From Patescibacteria group bacterium (lineage in GTDB: Bacteria > Patescibacteriota > Minisyncoccia > Phycocordibacterales > Phycocordibacteraceae), in contig JAHJZL010000048.1 of assembly GCA_018826405.1 (NCBI GenBank), positions 1 through 33,545 on the forward strand: DNA of 33,545 nucleotides. Reading direction: 5' to 3'. The notes beneath the pieces were generated by a model. That model was not told where the DNA came from, did no database searches, and saw only the letters and a program-made list of their open reading frames with translations. The translations under genes and the position numbers were made by a program. Of the stretch, positions 1-8,978 are shown piece after piece; the first letter of the stretch is position 1, and each line of letters opens with the position of its first letter.

Positions 1-2
1 AG

Positions 3-92
3 CCTGTGCTCATGCTCTTCATTGGAACGGTTGTTGGTATCTTTGCGATGTCGATGATCTCTCCGATCTACTCTCTCTCGGACAAGATTTAA
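3..92 (+). CDS. C-terminal end of a PilC/GspF-like type IV pilus inner-membrane protein (partial)
   Basis: The window opens inside a reading frame that ends at a TAA at 90-92, leaving about 29 residues. They form one hydrophobic segment (LMLFIGTVVGIFAMSMISP) followed by a short polar tail ending in DKI. A last transmembrane helix with a proline followed by a short cytoplasmic tail is how PilC/GspF platform proteins end. Three prepilin-like genes follow at once, which fits a pilus assembly operon. The fragment is too short to prove the family, so the name rests on this tail plus context. Confidence 0.6.
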   Translation, partial: PVLMLFIGTVVGIFAMSMISPIYSLSDKI

Positions 93-127
93 AAGGGAGC
101 CGGCGGGTGCGTTATCATACGTACTAT

Positions 128-1591
128 ATGAAAGTGCAGCGCGGCATGACGCTTATTGATGTGTTGGTAGGTTCTGCACTCGTGCTCATTGTTTTTCTTA
201 CCTTGCTCGGACTCCTGCGCGCATCACTACTTATCTCTTCTTCTGCAAAAGCAAAGGCAGGAGCAACTGCTGTTGCTACTACGCAAATGGAGTATTTGCG
301 CTCTCTGCCGTATGCGTCTGTGGGGACTGTTGGGGGAATTCCTGCAGGACTTATTCCGCAGAGCGCAACGACAACTATGAACGGCATTCCGTATACCATC
401 AGAACATTCGTGTCCTATGTAGATGATGCGAAGGACGGGACGGGAGCAGGTGACTCAAACGGCATCCCTGCAGACTATAAGCAAGCGAAAGTGGCCGTGA
501 CGTACACGTTCCGGGAAACGATTAGAGAAGTTGCGCTTATTTCAAACATTGCACCTCCGTCTCTTGAGACAACGGCAGGAGGAGGAACTCTCCGGGTAAG
601 TGTCGTAAACGCCTCTGGTATTGCCGTGTCTGGAGCATCAGTACGGATTCAAAACACGTCCCTTATACCGACTGTAGACATAACAACGTTCTCTGACGCG
701 AGCGGGGCCACAGCGTTTCCCGGTGCACCAACGTCAACTGAGTATCAGATTTCTGTAACAAAGTCCGGGTACTCAAGCGCGCAGACGTACACACGTGACG
801 GAACGAATCAGAATCCAACACCTGGGTATTTAACGGTTGTTGCGAATCAAACAACATCAAGTACGTTTGCAATTGATTCACTTGTTCCGTTTACGATACG
901 TACGTTCTACCCCATTCGTGCGGCAACAACGACAGATACGTTTACAACTAGTTCTGGACTTTCGTCTATGACGAACACACAGGTTGCAGGGGGAGCACTC
1001 TCGCTTTCAGGAGGTGTTGGAAGCTATGCGCTTTCGGGAAGTGCGCGTTCCACAAGCACACAGCCAACGTATCTCTCAGCTTGGACAAACGTTTCAGGAA
1101 CGCGTAATGCGCCCGCAGGCACTTCAGTACGCATCCATGTTGCGGATGGAAGTGGGACGCTGATACCCGATGCAGTACTCGCAGGCAATGCAACAGGATT
1201 CCTGAATTTCCCAATTAGTCTTTCGGGAGTTTCAACATCTACGTATCCTGCGCTAAGTCTGGTAACTGAGCTCAGTACAAACAGTGCATCGAGCACTTCG
1301 CAAATTCTTGATTGGTCTTTTGTATATGACGAAGGTCCGATTCCTGTACCGAATGTTCCGTTCACGCTCACGGGTGCAAAGAAGAAGGGAACAACAGGGG
1401 AGGGTGCAGCAATTTACAAAACAATTGTTTCAAGCACTACTGACTCTGCTGGCGCGCGCTACATTCCGTTTGAGTGGGATGTGTATACGCTCTCAGGTGT
1501 AACAGGCTATACCGTTGCAAGTTCTTCTGTGGCATCCCCGTACACCCTTACCCCAGGAGTTCCATTTGATGTATCACTATTTCTTCAATAA
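128..1591 (+). CDS. Large prepilin-like protein with class III signal and carboxypeptidase-regulatory-like beta domain
   Basis: The ATG at 128 is chosen over an upstream GTG at 107 because it puts the prepilin peptidase site RG|MTLID at residues 5-11, right after a short basic leader. The site has glycine at -1 but aspartate rather than glutamate at +5. A hydrophobic helix spans about residues 12-35. Residues about 152-225 resemble a carboxypeptidase regulatory-like beta-sandwich; the rest is Ser/Thr-rich and likely beta-structured. The 487 residues far exceed a normal pilin of about 150, suggesting a surface-exposed minor pilin or tip adhesin. It lies between the PilC-like gene and two more prepilin-like genes. 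The adhesin role is inference. Confidence 0.8.
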   Translation: MKVQRGMTLIDVLVGSALVLIVFLTLLGLLRASLLISSSAKAKAGATAVATTQMEYLRSLPYASVGTVGGIPAGLIPQSATTTMNGIPYTIRTFVSYVDDAKDGTGAGDSNGIPADYKQAKVAVTYTFRETIREVALISNIAPPSLETTAGGGTLRVSVVNASGIAVSGASVRIQNTSLIPTVDITTFSDASGATAFPGAPTSTEYQISVTKSGYSSAQTYTRDGTNQNPTPGYLTVVANQTTSSTFAIDSLVPFTIRTFYPIRAATTTDTFTTSSGLSSMTNTQVAGGALSLSGGVGSYALSGSARSTSTQPTYLSAWTNVSGTRNAPAGTSVRIHVADGSGTLIPDAVLAGNATGFLNFPISLSGVSTSTYPALSLVTELSTNSASSTSQILDWSFVYDEGPIPVPNVPFTLTGAKKKGTTGEGAAIYKTIVSSTTDSAGARYIPFEWDVYTLSGVTGYTVASSSVASPYTLTPGVPFDVSLFLQ

Positions 1592-1593
1592 GT

Positions 1594-2175
1594 ATGAAAC
1601 GCGGATTTACTCTAACTGAGACGATAGTTGTTGTAGCGATACTCGCTGTAGTAGGTGTAGGCCTGCTCACGATGATCTCGTACTTCTATAGATCAAATGC
1701 GTATGTGCTAGAGCAGACCACTGCACTTGATAGTGCGCATAGAGGAATTAATGAAGCCTTCGGGATTTTAAGAGAAGCCTCCTACGGAGAAGACGGGTCT
1801 TTCCCGCTCGCTGCTGCAGCAACATCGACGATTACTTTTTATAGCGACATAGATGTAGATACACCTGTGGAACGCATTCGGCTGTACCTTTCAAACGGAA
1901 CTATGTATCAGGGCGTAACAAATTCTACGGGTAACCCGCCGTCCTATGCTGGACAACCAGAGACTACGTATACGATTGCAACGTATGTGAAGAACGCAGC
2001 GAGTACTCCAATTTTCAGATACTACAATGCAGCGGGAACGGAGCTAACAGGAACTATAAATCTTGCTGACGTTGCGTCTGTAAGGCTGCGTCTGGATGTG
2101 GATCTCAATCCACTTCGTGCGCCAAACATACTAACCATCGAGCAGAGCGCAACGCTCAGAAACTTGAGATACTAA
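1594..2175 (+). CDS. Type IV prepilin-like protein (pseudopilin)
   Basis: This 193-residue protein starts MKRGFTLTE, a textbook prepilin cleavage and N-methylation motif: glycine 4 at -1, phenylalanine at +1 and glutamate at +5, followed by a hydrophobic helix to about residue 30. The rest is a soluble globular domain with no recognised name. Its size suits a GspJ/PilW-type minor pseudopilin. It begins two bases after the previous stop and is followed after four bases by another pilus gene, so the three are surely co-transcribed. It is expected to be processed by prepilin peptidase and to sit in the pilus or its initiating tip. Confidence 0.85.
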   Translation: MKRGFTLTETIVVVAILAVVGVGLLTMISYFYRSNAYVLEQTTALDSAHRGINEAFGILREASYGEDGSFPLAAAATSTITFYSDIDVDTPVERIRLYLSNGTMYQGVTNSTGNPPSYAGQPETTYTIATYVKNAASTPIFRYYNAAGTELTGTINLADVASVRLRLDVDLNPLRAPNILTIEQSATLRNLRY

Positions 2176-2179
2176 TAGT

Positions 2180-3616
2180 ATGAAAAGACCTGCACCAGTC
2201 CGCGGCTACCTCATGCTTCTCGCACTCGTATTCGGTGCGGTATTCATCACGGTACTTGGTGCACTCTCAGGCTACGTGCTTACAGAGAACCGCGCACAGT
2301 CTACGGCAACAGCAGGGAGCAGAGGCTTTGCGATCGCAGAGGCGGGACTTGAGTACTATCGATGGTTTCTTGCACACTATCCAGACGATCTTACAAACGG
2401 AACTGGAGGCGCGGGCCCCTACACGATTCCTTATAACGATCCCGAGGGAGGACAAACTGGAACAATATCACTTGATATTTCTGGCAACACATCTTGCGGA
2501 CAGACAACGTCTATAGACATTCGCTCAACAGGCACACCGATTGAACAACAGAATGCTTCAAAAACTATTGTGGCTCGGTACGCCCGGCCCACCGTTGCTC
2601 GTTTCTCATACGTACTTAACAGTAGTGTCTGGGCAGGAGACGATCGCATTATTAATGGACCGTACCATAGCAACGGAGGTATTCGCATGGACGGAACTGC
2701 GAATGCGCCAGTAACAAGTTCTTTGTCTACGTGGCTGTGTACTTCATCATTTGGCTGTTCTCCAAACCAGACTAAGAACGGTGTATGGGGAAGCGGGGGA
2801 ATTCAAAGTCTTTGGAACTTCCCCGTGCCGCAAGTTGATTTTGCCGGCATAGCTGCAGACTTCAGTACACTTAAGGCAACAGCAAACGCGAGTGGCTTAT
2901 ACCTTGCTCGCTACAGCTCAGGGACAAACACAAATAATTCGAAGTATTGGAGAGGGTACCATCTTATTTTTAATGGCAACGGCACGGTTACGGTGCGACG
3001 TGTGTCCGATACTACGTCACTCTCCTTTGTTGGAGTTAATGCGGAGGATACCGTAGATCGTACGCTTATTTCTTCAGAAAGTTTTTATAGCACCTATACG
3101 CTTCCTGCAGACTGCGGGCTTATCTTTGTTGAAGATAATGTGTGGGTAGAGGGAGTAGTTGATCGGAAGGTAACACTCGTTGCGGCAAACATAACTACTA
3201 CGGGTATCGCTCCGAGCGCAGTACTAAAGGACAGTATTACTTATGCAGCAACAGATGGCACAGACGGACTTACGCTTATTGCAGAGAATAATGTGCTGAT
3301 AGCTCCAGACTCGCCTCAGAACATGACGCTGAACGGAATCTTTGTGGCGCAGGGCGGGGCTTTTGGACGAAACCTATATTCATGTCCGAGTTCTTATGAA
3401 CCGCGGGGGACACTTACAATTCTTGGAACAACAGTTTCTAACCTACGCACAGGAACGCAGTGGCAAAACGGGTGTTACTCCTGGTGGACTGGGTACAGTG
3501 ACGGAGGTTATCAGTCTCGTATTGATGCTTTTGATAGGAATCTCTCAACAGATCCGCCCCCATTTACACCAACAACATCAACAGACTACGAATTTGTAGA
3601 CTGGCGAGAAGAGTAA
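2180..3616 (+). CDS. PilX-like pilus assembly protein, large
   Basis: This 478-residue protein opens with a basic leader and RGYLMLLALVFGAVF. The glycine-aromatic junction resembles a prepilin, but leucine replaces the usual glutamate at +5, as in PilX/GspK-type minor pilins. A stretch GSRGFAIAEAGLEYY after the helix is typical of PilX-like proteins. The remaining ~420 residues are beta-rich, with a segment containing NGPYHSNGGIRMDG and several cysteines (for example in WLCTSSFGCS) that could form disulfides outside the cell. It closes the pilin operon; no terminator is evident before tpiA 23 bases on. It is probably a minor pilin that starts or caps the fibre. Confidence 0.75.
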   Translation: MKRPAPVRGYLMLLALVFGAVFITVLGALSGYVLTENRAQSTATAGSRGFAIAEAGLEYYRWFLAHYPDDLTNGTGGAGPYTIPYNDPEGGQTGTISLDISGNTSCGQTTSIDIRSTGTPIEQQNASKTIVARYARPTVARFSYVLNSSVWAGDDRIINGPYHSNGGIRMDGTANAPVTSSLSTWLCTSSFGCSPNQTKNGVWGSGGIQSLWNFPVPQVDFAGIAADFSTLKATANASGLYLARYSSGTNTNNSKYWRGYHLIFNGNGTVTVRRVSDTTSLSFVGVNAEDTVDRTLISSESFYSTYTLPADCGLIFVEDNVWVEGVVDRKVTLVAANITTTGIAPSAVLKDSITYAATDGTDGLTLIAENNVLIAPDSPQNMTLNGIFVAQGGAFGRNLYSCPSSYEPRGTLTILGTTVSNLRTGTQWQNGCYSWWTGYSDGGYQSRIDAFDRNLSTDPPPFTPTTSTDYEFVDWREE

Positions 3617-3639
3617 TTGCTTCGTGCTAGGATTCAAGG

Positions 3640-4377
3640 ATGTTGATCATCGGAAATTGGAAGGCATATATTGAATCTGCAACTAAAGCAAAGGCGCTTG
3701 TAGCCTCTGCCAAGCGTCTCTCAGTAAAGAGCACACATGAGCTCGTACATGCACCAGCCTATCCATATATAGGTATGTTCTCTGGAGTTAAGGGAATTAT
3801 TCTCGCAGCTCAAGATGTGTCTGAAACAACGGGAGGCGCACAGACCGGAGAAGTTGCTGCAGGACAGCTTGCAGATCTTGGTGTTACGTATGTACTAGCA
3901 GGACATTCAGAGCGCAGAGCACAAGGAGAGAGCAATGCAGTAATCCTAGAAAAGGTACGACACATATTTGCGCACGGCATGATCCCCGTGTTGTGTATCG
4001 GAGAACGAGAGCGTGATACTGATGCGCTGTATTTGAAGGAAGTGCGGCAGCAGATCAGTAGTGTTGTCGAGGCACTCTCGTCAAAGGAGCGATTGCAGCT
4101 CGTTATTGCATACGAGCCGGTCTGGGCTATTGGAAAGACAGAAGCTGACGCTATTACTGCAGGAGATCTTGCAGAGATGGTTCTCTACATCAGGAAGATT
4201 CTCTCAGACTTTATTCCAGGACGCGCAAATGCGAAGGTGCGTGTCTTGTATGGAGGGTCTGTCGATGCGGGAAATATACGTATGCTTGCGAGCGGCACTG
4301 GTGTTGAAGGGTTTCTCGTTGGACGAGCAAGTACTGATGTGACTACTTTCTCTGGGCTTGTTAAGGCTCTTGCGTAG
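3640..4377 (+). CDS. tpiA: Triosephosphate isomerase
   Basis: It interconverts dihydroxyacetone phosphate and glyceraldehyde 3-phosphate in glycolysis. At 245 residues it is full length for the family. The catalytic set is present: Asn6 and Lys8 in GNWKAY, His89 in AGHSERR, and Glu159 in YEPVWAIG with the phosphate loop (GKTEAD) after it. The YGGSV phosphate-binding motif is at about 204-208 and the VGRAS strand near the C-terminus. The ATG has only an AAGG directly abutting it, not a usable SD. It lies upstream of an SGNH hydrolase and phosphoglycerate kinase on the same strand, suggesting a small glycolytic unit. Confidence 0.97.
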   Translation: MLIIGNWKAYIESATKAKALVASAKRLSVKSTHELVHAPAYPYIGMFSGVKGIILAAQDVSETTGGAQTGEVAAGQLADLGVTYVLAGHSERRAQGESNAVILEKVRHIFAHGMIPVLCIGERERDTDALYLKEVRQQISSVVEALSSKERLQLVIAYEPVWAIGKTEADAITAGDLAEMVLYIRKILSDFIPGRANAKVRVLYGGSVDAGNIRMLASGTGVEGFLVGRASTDVTTFSGLVKALA

Positions 4378-4405
4378 TACGCTGACTTTAAACACGTAAT
4401 CTTAC

Positions 4406-5104
4406 ATGCGTATTCTATATATTTCCTTAGGAATTCTTGGGCTGGTACTTCTTTGTTACTGGGCTATAAATTTTTACCTAACCGTTCAAGTCTCTAAGAA
4501 AATAATTGAGAATACCGTTCCCTATACTAAAGAAGGAGAGGGAGATGCAGTCTTAGTTCTTGGAGACAGTACTGCAGTTGGTATCGGTGCTCGGGTGCCT
4601 GAAGAAAGTGTGGCAGGACTGGTTGCTGAATATATAGGTGCGGGCTCTCTTGAAAACTATGCGCGTTCAGGAGCAGAAGTTAAAGATTTGAGTGAGCAGA
4701 TCACTCGCGCACAAAGAAGCGAGTACAGACTTATTCTTATACAGATAGGTGGCAACGATATTATTAGATTCCATTCCGCAAAAGAGACAGCGAGAGAGCT
4801 CGCAGAAGTTTTACAGGAGCTGCCTACGTCTGAGAAAGTTGTAGTTATTAGTGCGGGAGACGTAGGAGGGGCGACGCTGTTCCCGTATCCCGTGCGACCA
4901 TTCCATACGAGACTCAACAAGAAGTTTCACGCAGCCTTTGAAGAAGTTGTTACAGCCGCAGGGCACACGTATGTAAACTTCGGGAAATCACCAGCAACTC
5001 AGAAGATTAATAACGACCCGAAGACGTACCTGTCAGCAGACGGATTGCATCCTTCTTCTGCAGGGTACAAACTTTGGTTTGAAGATATTCGTCCAGAACT
5101 CTAA
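4406..5104 (+). CDS. Membrane-anchored SGNH/GDSL-family hydrolase
   Basis: This 232-residue protein has one N-terminal transmembrane helix (about residues 4-25) and then an SGNH esterase domain. The blocks are visible: GDS at 53-55 with Ser55 as nucleophile, GGND at 115-118, and DGLH at 212-215 supplying the catalytic Asp/His. The family deacylates lipids, sugars or peptidoglycan; the substrate cannot be read here. The helix likely tethers it to the outer face of the membrane, pointing to envelope polymer or lipid deacylation. It sits between tpiA and pgk with short gaps, probably in the same transcript. Confidence 0.85.
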   Translation: MRILYISLGILGLVLLCYWAINFYLTVQVSKKIIENTVPYTKEGEGDAVLVLGDSTAVGIGARVPEESVAGLVAEYIGAGSLENYARSGAEVKDLSEQITRAQRSEYRLILIQIGGNDIIRFHSAKETARELAEVLQELPTSEKVVVISAGDVGGATLFPYPVRPFHTRLNKKFHAAFEEVVTAAGHTYVNFGKSPATQKINNDPKTYLSADGLHPSSAGYKLWFEDIRPEL

Positions 5105-5125
5105 AGATTCGTATACACTAAGACT

Positions 5126-6259
5126 ATGAGAACAGTTCGCTCTATTAAGAAACTTGAAGGCATTCCTGTACTCGTGCGTGCTGCGTTGAATGTACCGATT
5201 GAGTCAGGAAAAGTCTCGGGGAGTTTCAGGCTGAAGCAAGCACTTCCTACAATTGAATATCTGCGCGAGCGACACGCACGCGTTGTCCTAATTGGGCACA
5301 TTGGAGACCAGGGTACGGAGTCACTTGAGCCTGTGTATCAGGCACTCAAAAAGATGGTTCCTGGACTGCAGTTCTGTCCTGTTACAACAGGACCAGCAGC
5401 ACGAGCTGCAGTGCGCGCATTGTCTCCGGGCGGAGTCTTGATGTTGGAGAACCTGCGCAGGGACGTGGGAGAGAAAAAGAATACGAAATCATTTGCAGCA
5501 GCACTTGCAGACCTTGCAGATATTTTTGTGCAGGATTCCTTTGATGTGTGTCACCGTGCGCACGCGTCTGTGGTTGGAGTCCCTGAGTATCTCCCGTCCT
5601 ATGCGGGGCTTCTAGTTGAGACGGAAGTTAAAGAACTCAAGAAAGCACTGAAGCCAAAGAAACCCTCTCTCGCAATTATCGGAGGAGCAAAGTTTGCTAC
5701 AAAAGAACCAGTGCTAAAGAAACTACTTTCCGTATATGACCGCGTCTATGTTGGAGGCGCGCTTGCAAATGATTTTGCAGTTGCGGAAGGGTTGCCGGTT
5801 GGAAAGTCTCTTGTATCGGGAGCGAATCGATCAGAGATTCGCGCACTCGTAAGTAATAGAAAGTTAAGCCTTCCACTTGATTATGTTGTTGCGCCACACG
5901 GAGGGACAAGAGAGCAGGGACGTATTGCGGCGGTACGAGACGTACAAGCTTCCGAAGCTATTTTAGATAATGGTCCAAAGACAGTAGCTATGTTGAGTGA
6001 GCGCGTTGCAAAGGCAAAGACTATCGTTTGGAATGGGCCGCTTGGAAATTACGAAAACGGTTTCACAACGGCAACTGAGGATCTTGCAAAAGTAATTGCA
6101 AGCTCAGGAGCACATTCAATTGTGGGTGGCGGAGATACAGTTGCTGCAATAGAGAAAGTACGCGTATCTAATAAGTTCTCATTTATATCAACAGGCGGGG
6201 GAGCGATGTTGGACTTCCTGTCTAAGGGAACGCTTCCAGGAATTGAAGCGCTGCGCTAA
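5126..6259 (+). CDS. pgk: Phosphoglycerate kinase, divergent 3-phosphoglycerate site
   Basis: The family transfers phosphate between 1,3-bisphosphoglycerate and ADP. The C-terminal nucleotide half is well kept: GGAKFATK at 186-193, WNGPLGNYE at 302-310, GGGD at 334-337 and STGGGA at about 355-360. The N-terminal substrate half is altered. The usual R-x-D-x-N-V-P reads RAALNVP, so the acidic residue is Ala20, and the usual SHLGRP reads GHIGDQ, so the arginine is Asp61. Asn22, Arg35, His58, Arg111 and HRAHAS (from His143) remain. At 377 residues it is slightly short. It may still be the glycolytic enzyme or have shifted substrate. Its stop overlaps the convergent HIT gene by four bases. Confidence 0.88.
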   Translation: MRTVRSIKKLEGIPVLVRAALNVPIESGKVSGSFRLKQALPTIEYLRERHARVVLIGHIGDQGTESLEPVYQALKKMVPGLQFCPVTTGPAARAAVRALSPGGVLMLENLRRDVGEKKNTKSFAAALADLADIFVQDSFDVCHRAHASVVGVPEYLPSYAGLLVETEVKELKKALKPKKPSLAIIGGAKFATKEPVLKKLLSVYDRVYVGGALANDFAVAEGLPVGKSLVSGANRSEIRALVSNRKLSLPLDYVVAPHGGTREQGRIAAVRDVQASEAILDNGPKTVAMLSERVAKAKTIVWNGPLGNYENGFTTATEDLAKVIASSGAHSIVGGGDTVAAIEKVRVSNKFSFISTGGGAMLDFLSKGTLPGIEALR

Positions 6260-6666
6260 CTGAGCTCTTTTCGAATACGTGCCGCTATATCTTTTGCCTC
6301 CTCTGAGGCATAAGTAGTTTTTGGCCACACCTCAAACGCATTTCTCTCCATGCGTGGAATGATGTGCATGTGTAGATGAAATACTACTTGGCCAGCCTCG
6401 GGCTCGTGGTTTGAATTTACGTGTACGCCCTTGGCGCCAACGCTGTCACGAACTGCTGGACTGATTTTGCGTACGGTACGCATAACTGCTGCAAGCGTTT
6501 CATCATCTACATCAAAGATGTTTCGCACGGCCTTTTTGGGAATAACGAGGGTGTGGCCCGGGGAAACGGGCTCAATATCAAGAAAAGCGAGGGTCTCTTC
6601 ATCTTCATACACAATCTCTGCTGGCAATTCTCTGCGGATAATCTTTCCGAATACTGTGTCTTCCAT
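6256..6666 (-). CDS. HIT-family nucleotide hydrolase/transferase
   Basis: This 136-residue protein carries the histidine triad HLHMHII (His97, His99, His101) near the C-terminus, with the upstream blocks VFGKIIRRELPAEIVYEDE and SPGHTLVIPKK typical of the HINT/PKCI branch. Such enzymes hydrolyse phosphoramidate or dinucleotide bonds with a covalent nucleotidyl-histidine. The start at 6666 is chosen because the protein then begins MEDTVFGKI, as relatives do, and the ATG follows TATAT; a longer frame to 6714 would add an unrelated leader overlapping the divergent recJ start. No SD is seen. It runs tail to tail with pgk. Confidence 0.92.
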   Translation of the reverse strand: MEDTVFGKIIRRELPAEIVYEDEETLAFLDIEPVSPGHTLVIPKKAVRNIFDVDDETLAAVMRTVRKISPAVRDSVGAKGVHVNSNHEPEAGQVVFHLHMHIIPRMERNAFEVWPKTTYASEEAKDIAARIRKELS

Positions 6667-6717
6667 ATATAGGAAACGATACCGCAGGAGAGCCATTTGG
6701 TACAATGCGCACACTAT

Positions 6718-8499
6718 ATGTTTCCTCTTTTTAAAGAACTTGATGCAGATGTACGTGAAGAGCTTAGGGCGTACGACGATTTTACTGCAGCACTTTTAGT
6801 TCGCCGCGGACTCATAACCAAGGAAGATGCAGAAGCATTCTTAAGTCCCTCCTACGACGAGCATATTCATGATCCGATGCTCATGACGGATATGCCAAAG
6901 GCGGCGAAAAGACTCGCTGAGGCTATAGCGAGCAAGGAAAAGATTGCAGTGTGGAGCGATTACGATTGCGACGGTATTCCGGGTGGAGTACTACTGCATG
7001 ACTTTCTAAAAAAAACAGGAGCTAATTTTGTTAACTACATTCCGCACCGACATAACGAAGGGTATGGAGTTAATATTCCTGGACTTGAGTCCTTGGCGCG
7101 TGACGGAGTTACGCTCGTGGTTACGGTTGATTCAGGAATTGTAGACAATGTTCCGGTTGCACATGCTGCAACACTTGGCATGGAAGTCATCGTTACCGAT
7201 CACCACCTGCCTCAGGAGAGTTTGCCGCCTGCATTTGCAGTGTTGAATCCAAACGCAAGATCAGATGAAACGTATCCATACAAAAGTTTATGCGGAGCGG
7301 GAGTTGCGTGGAAGCTTGTGTGCGCAACTCTTGCAGTCGGATTTCCTGGAAGAGAGTTGATTCCTGAAGGATGGGAGAAGTGGCTTCTGGATATGGCAGG
7401 TCTTTCAACAATTGCAGACATGGTTCCGTTAACGGGAGAGAATCGCGTTCTTGCTACGTACGGACTTCTTGTTATGCGTAAGTCTCCACGTATTGGATTT
7501 CAGAAGTTGTGTAAGGCAGCGAGAGTGCAGCAATCAAAGATAACAGAGGATGATGTGGGTTTTATGATTGGTCCGCGCATTAATGCAGCATCGCGCATGG
7601 GAGATCCGCGCGATGCGTTCCTGCTTCTTTCAACGAGCGACGAAGCGGAAGCTGATGTACTTGCAAAGAAGTTGGAGTCTCTAAATAGATCACGCCGTGC
7701 GTCTGCGGGGGCTATTACGCGAGCAGTGCATGAGCGTCTTGAAGAACGTAAGGCGCTTGGAACACTGCCTGCAGTTATTGCACTTGGGGATCCTGATTGG
7801 AGACCGGGTCTTTTGGGGCTTGTTGCAAACGGTATTGCAGAGGAATACGGCAAGCCTACATTCCTCTGGGGAAGAGAGGGAAATGACACAATAAAAGGAT
7901 CGTGCAGAAGCGGCCCCGGGAAAGTGCATCTCCTAAATCTAATGACTGCGGCAAAGGATGCATTTTTAGAGTTTGGAGGGCACGCCGCGTCAGGAGGATT
8001 CTCCGTTGCCCCAGATGCAGTCTTCTCTCTGGAAGAACATTTGTCTGAAGCATTCGCACACTTGCCAGAACAAGAGAGAACAGAAGAAGAGGCAGACCAA
8101 CATATTAGTCCTGAACAGGCTACGACAAAACTTTTAAAGTCTTTGGAGAAGTTCGCGCCGTTTGGCATGGGAAACCCAAAGCCAACATTTGCACTGCACG
8201 ACGTGCGTGTCGAAGCAGTTTCATGGTTTGGAAAATCCAGCGAGCATCTTCGGCTGCATATTGGGCGCGGGCATGAGGAATTTCCAGACCCTTCGCTTGA
8301 GGCAATAACATTTTTCGCCCGTAGAGAGTTTGGAGATGCGTGCGAGCAATTAGTTGCTGGAAAAAAGATTCATATTCTTGCGCACTTAGAGCGAGATCAG
8401 TTTACGCGTGGACAGCCTGTACGATTACGAATTGTTTCTATGCGGAGCAATCGTTGCCGGGAGGAAGCGGTAGTGCATAGAATGGACAACAGGTCTTAG
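6718..8499 (+). CDS. recJ: Single-stranded-DNA-specific 5'-3' exonuclease RecJ
   Basis: RecJ degrades single-stranded DNA 5' to 3' in recombination and mismatch or base-excision repair. The DHH phosphoesterase motifs are present: DYDCDG at 82-86 region, VDSG near 137-140 and DHH at 161-163. The DHHA1 motif GGHAASGG lies near residue 420, with an OB-like C-terminal part. The 593 residues match the family. The ATG at 6718 (context CTATATG) is preferred to one at 6697, because the protein then begins with MFPLF and no family sequence is lost. A TACAAT hexamer at 6702-6707 could be its -10. Cysteine replaces the commoner Ala in DYDADG, a harmless-looking change. Confidence 0.95.
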   Translation: MFPLFKELDADVREELRAYDDFTAALLVRRGLITKEDAEAFLSPSYDEHIHDPMLMTDMPKAAKRLAEAIASKEKIAVWSDYDCDGIPGGVLLHDFLKKTGANFVNYIPHRHNEGYGVNIPGLESLARDGVTLVVTVDSGIVDNVPVAHAATLGMEVIVTDHHLPQESLPPAFAVLNPNARSDETYPYKSLCGAGVAWKLVCATLAVGFPGRELIPEGWEKWLLDMAGLSTIADMVPLTGENRVLATYGLLVMRKSPRIGFQKLCKAARVQQSKITEDDVGFMIGPRINAASRMGDPRDAFLLLSTSDEAEADVLAKKLESLNRSRRASAGAITRAVHERLEERKALGTLPAVIALGDPDWRPGLLGLVANGIAEEYGKPTFLWGREGNDTIKGSCRSGPGKVHLLNLMTAAKDAFLEFGGHAASGGFSVAPDAVFSLEEHLSEAFAHLPEQERTEEEADQHISPEQATTKLLKSLEKFAPFGMGNPKPTFALHDVRVEAVSWFGKSSEHLRLHIGRGHEEFPDPSLEAITFFARREFGDACEQLVAGKKIHILAHLERDQFTRGQPVRLRIVSMRSNRCREEAVVHRMDNRS

Positions 8500-8541
8500 G
8501 GCGAGATCTCCGACCTTTTCCTTATTGCTATACTATTCCTT

Positions 8542-8958
8542 ATGAATTTCACGCTCTATGCTGATGGCGGCTCGCGAGGCAATCCAGGACCTGCTGGTGC
8601 GGGCGCGCTTGTAAGAAATGAGGCAGGAGAAACAGTCGTCGAGGTCTCTGAGTTTCTAGGGAATACAACAAACAACGTCGCTGAATACACTGCAGTTCTT
8701 CTCGCTCTTGAAGCGCTCGCTCAAAAGCTTGGAGCAGCTGCAAAGGATGCAGAGATTTCTGTGCGCCTCGATAGCATGCTCGTTGTCCGTCAGATGTTAA
8801 AGCAATGGAAGCTGAAGAACGAAGGACTTAAGCCTCTCGCAGCGCGTGTAGAGGAACTTGTAAGTTTGTTCAAATCAGTAACGTTTGAGCATGTGTACCG
8901 AGAGTACAACACTGATGCAGACAGGCTTGCTAACAGGGCAATGGATCGAAACAAATAA
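8542..8958 (+). CDS. rnhA: Ribonuclease H (RNase HI family)
   Basis: This 138-residue protein degrades RNA in RNA-DNA hybrids. It begins with the signature YADGGSRGNPGPAGAGA containing the first catalytic Asp8; the others are Glu48 in NNVAEY, Asp77 in VRLDS and Asp127 in NTDADRLAN. The compact form without the basic protrusion of the E. coli enzyme resembles the short bacterial/archaeal RNase HI group. A TATACT hexamer lies a few bases before the ATG, so the mRNA may be leaderless or nearly so. It follows recJ by 42 bases; both fit DNA maintenance. Confidence 0.93.
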   Translation: MNFTLYADGGSRGNPGPAGAGALVRNEAGETVVEVSEFLGNTTNNVAEYTAVLLALEALAQKLGAAAKDAEISVRLDSMLVVRQMLKQWKLKNEGLKPLAARVEELVSLFKSVTFEHVYREYNTDADRLANRAMDRNK

Positions 8959-8978
8959 TCGTCTGCGCCTATAGAAGC

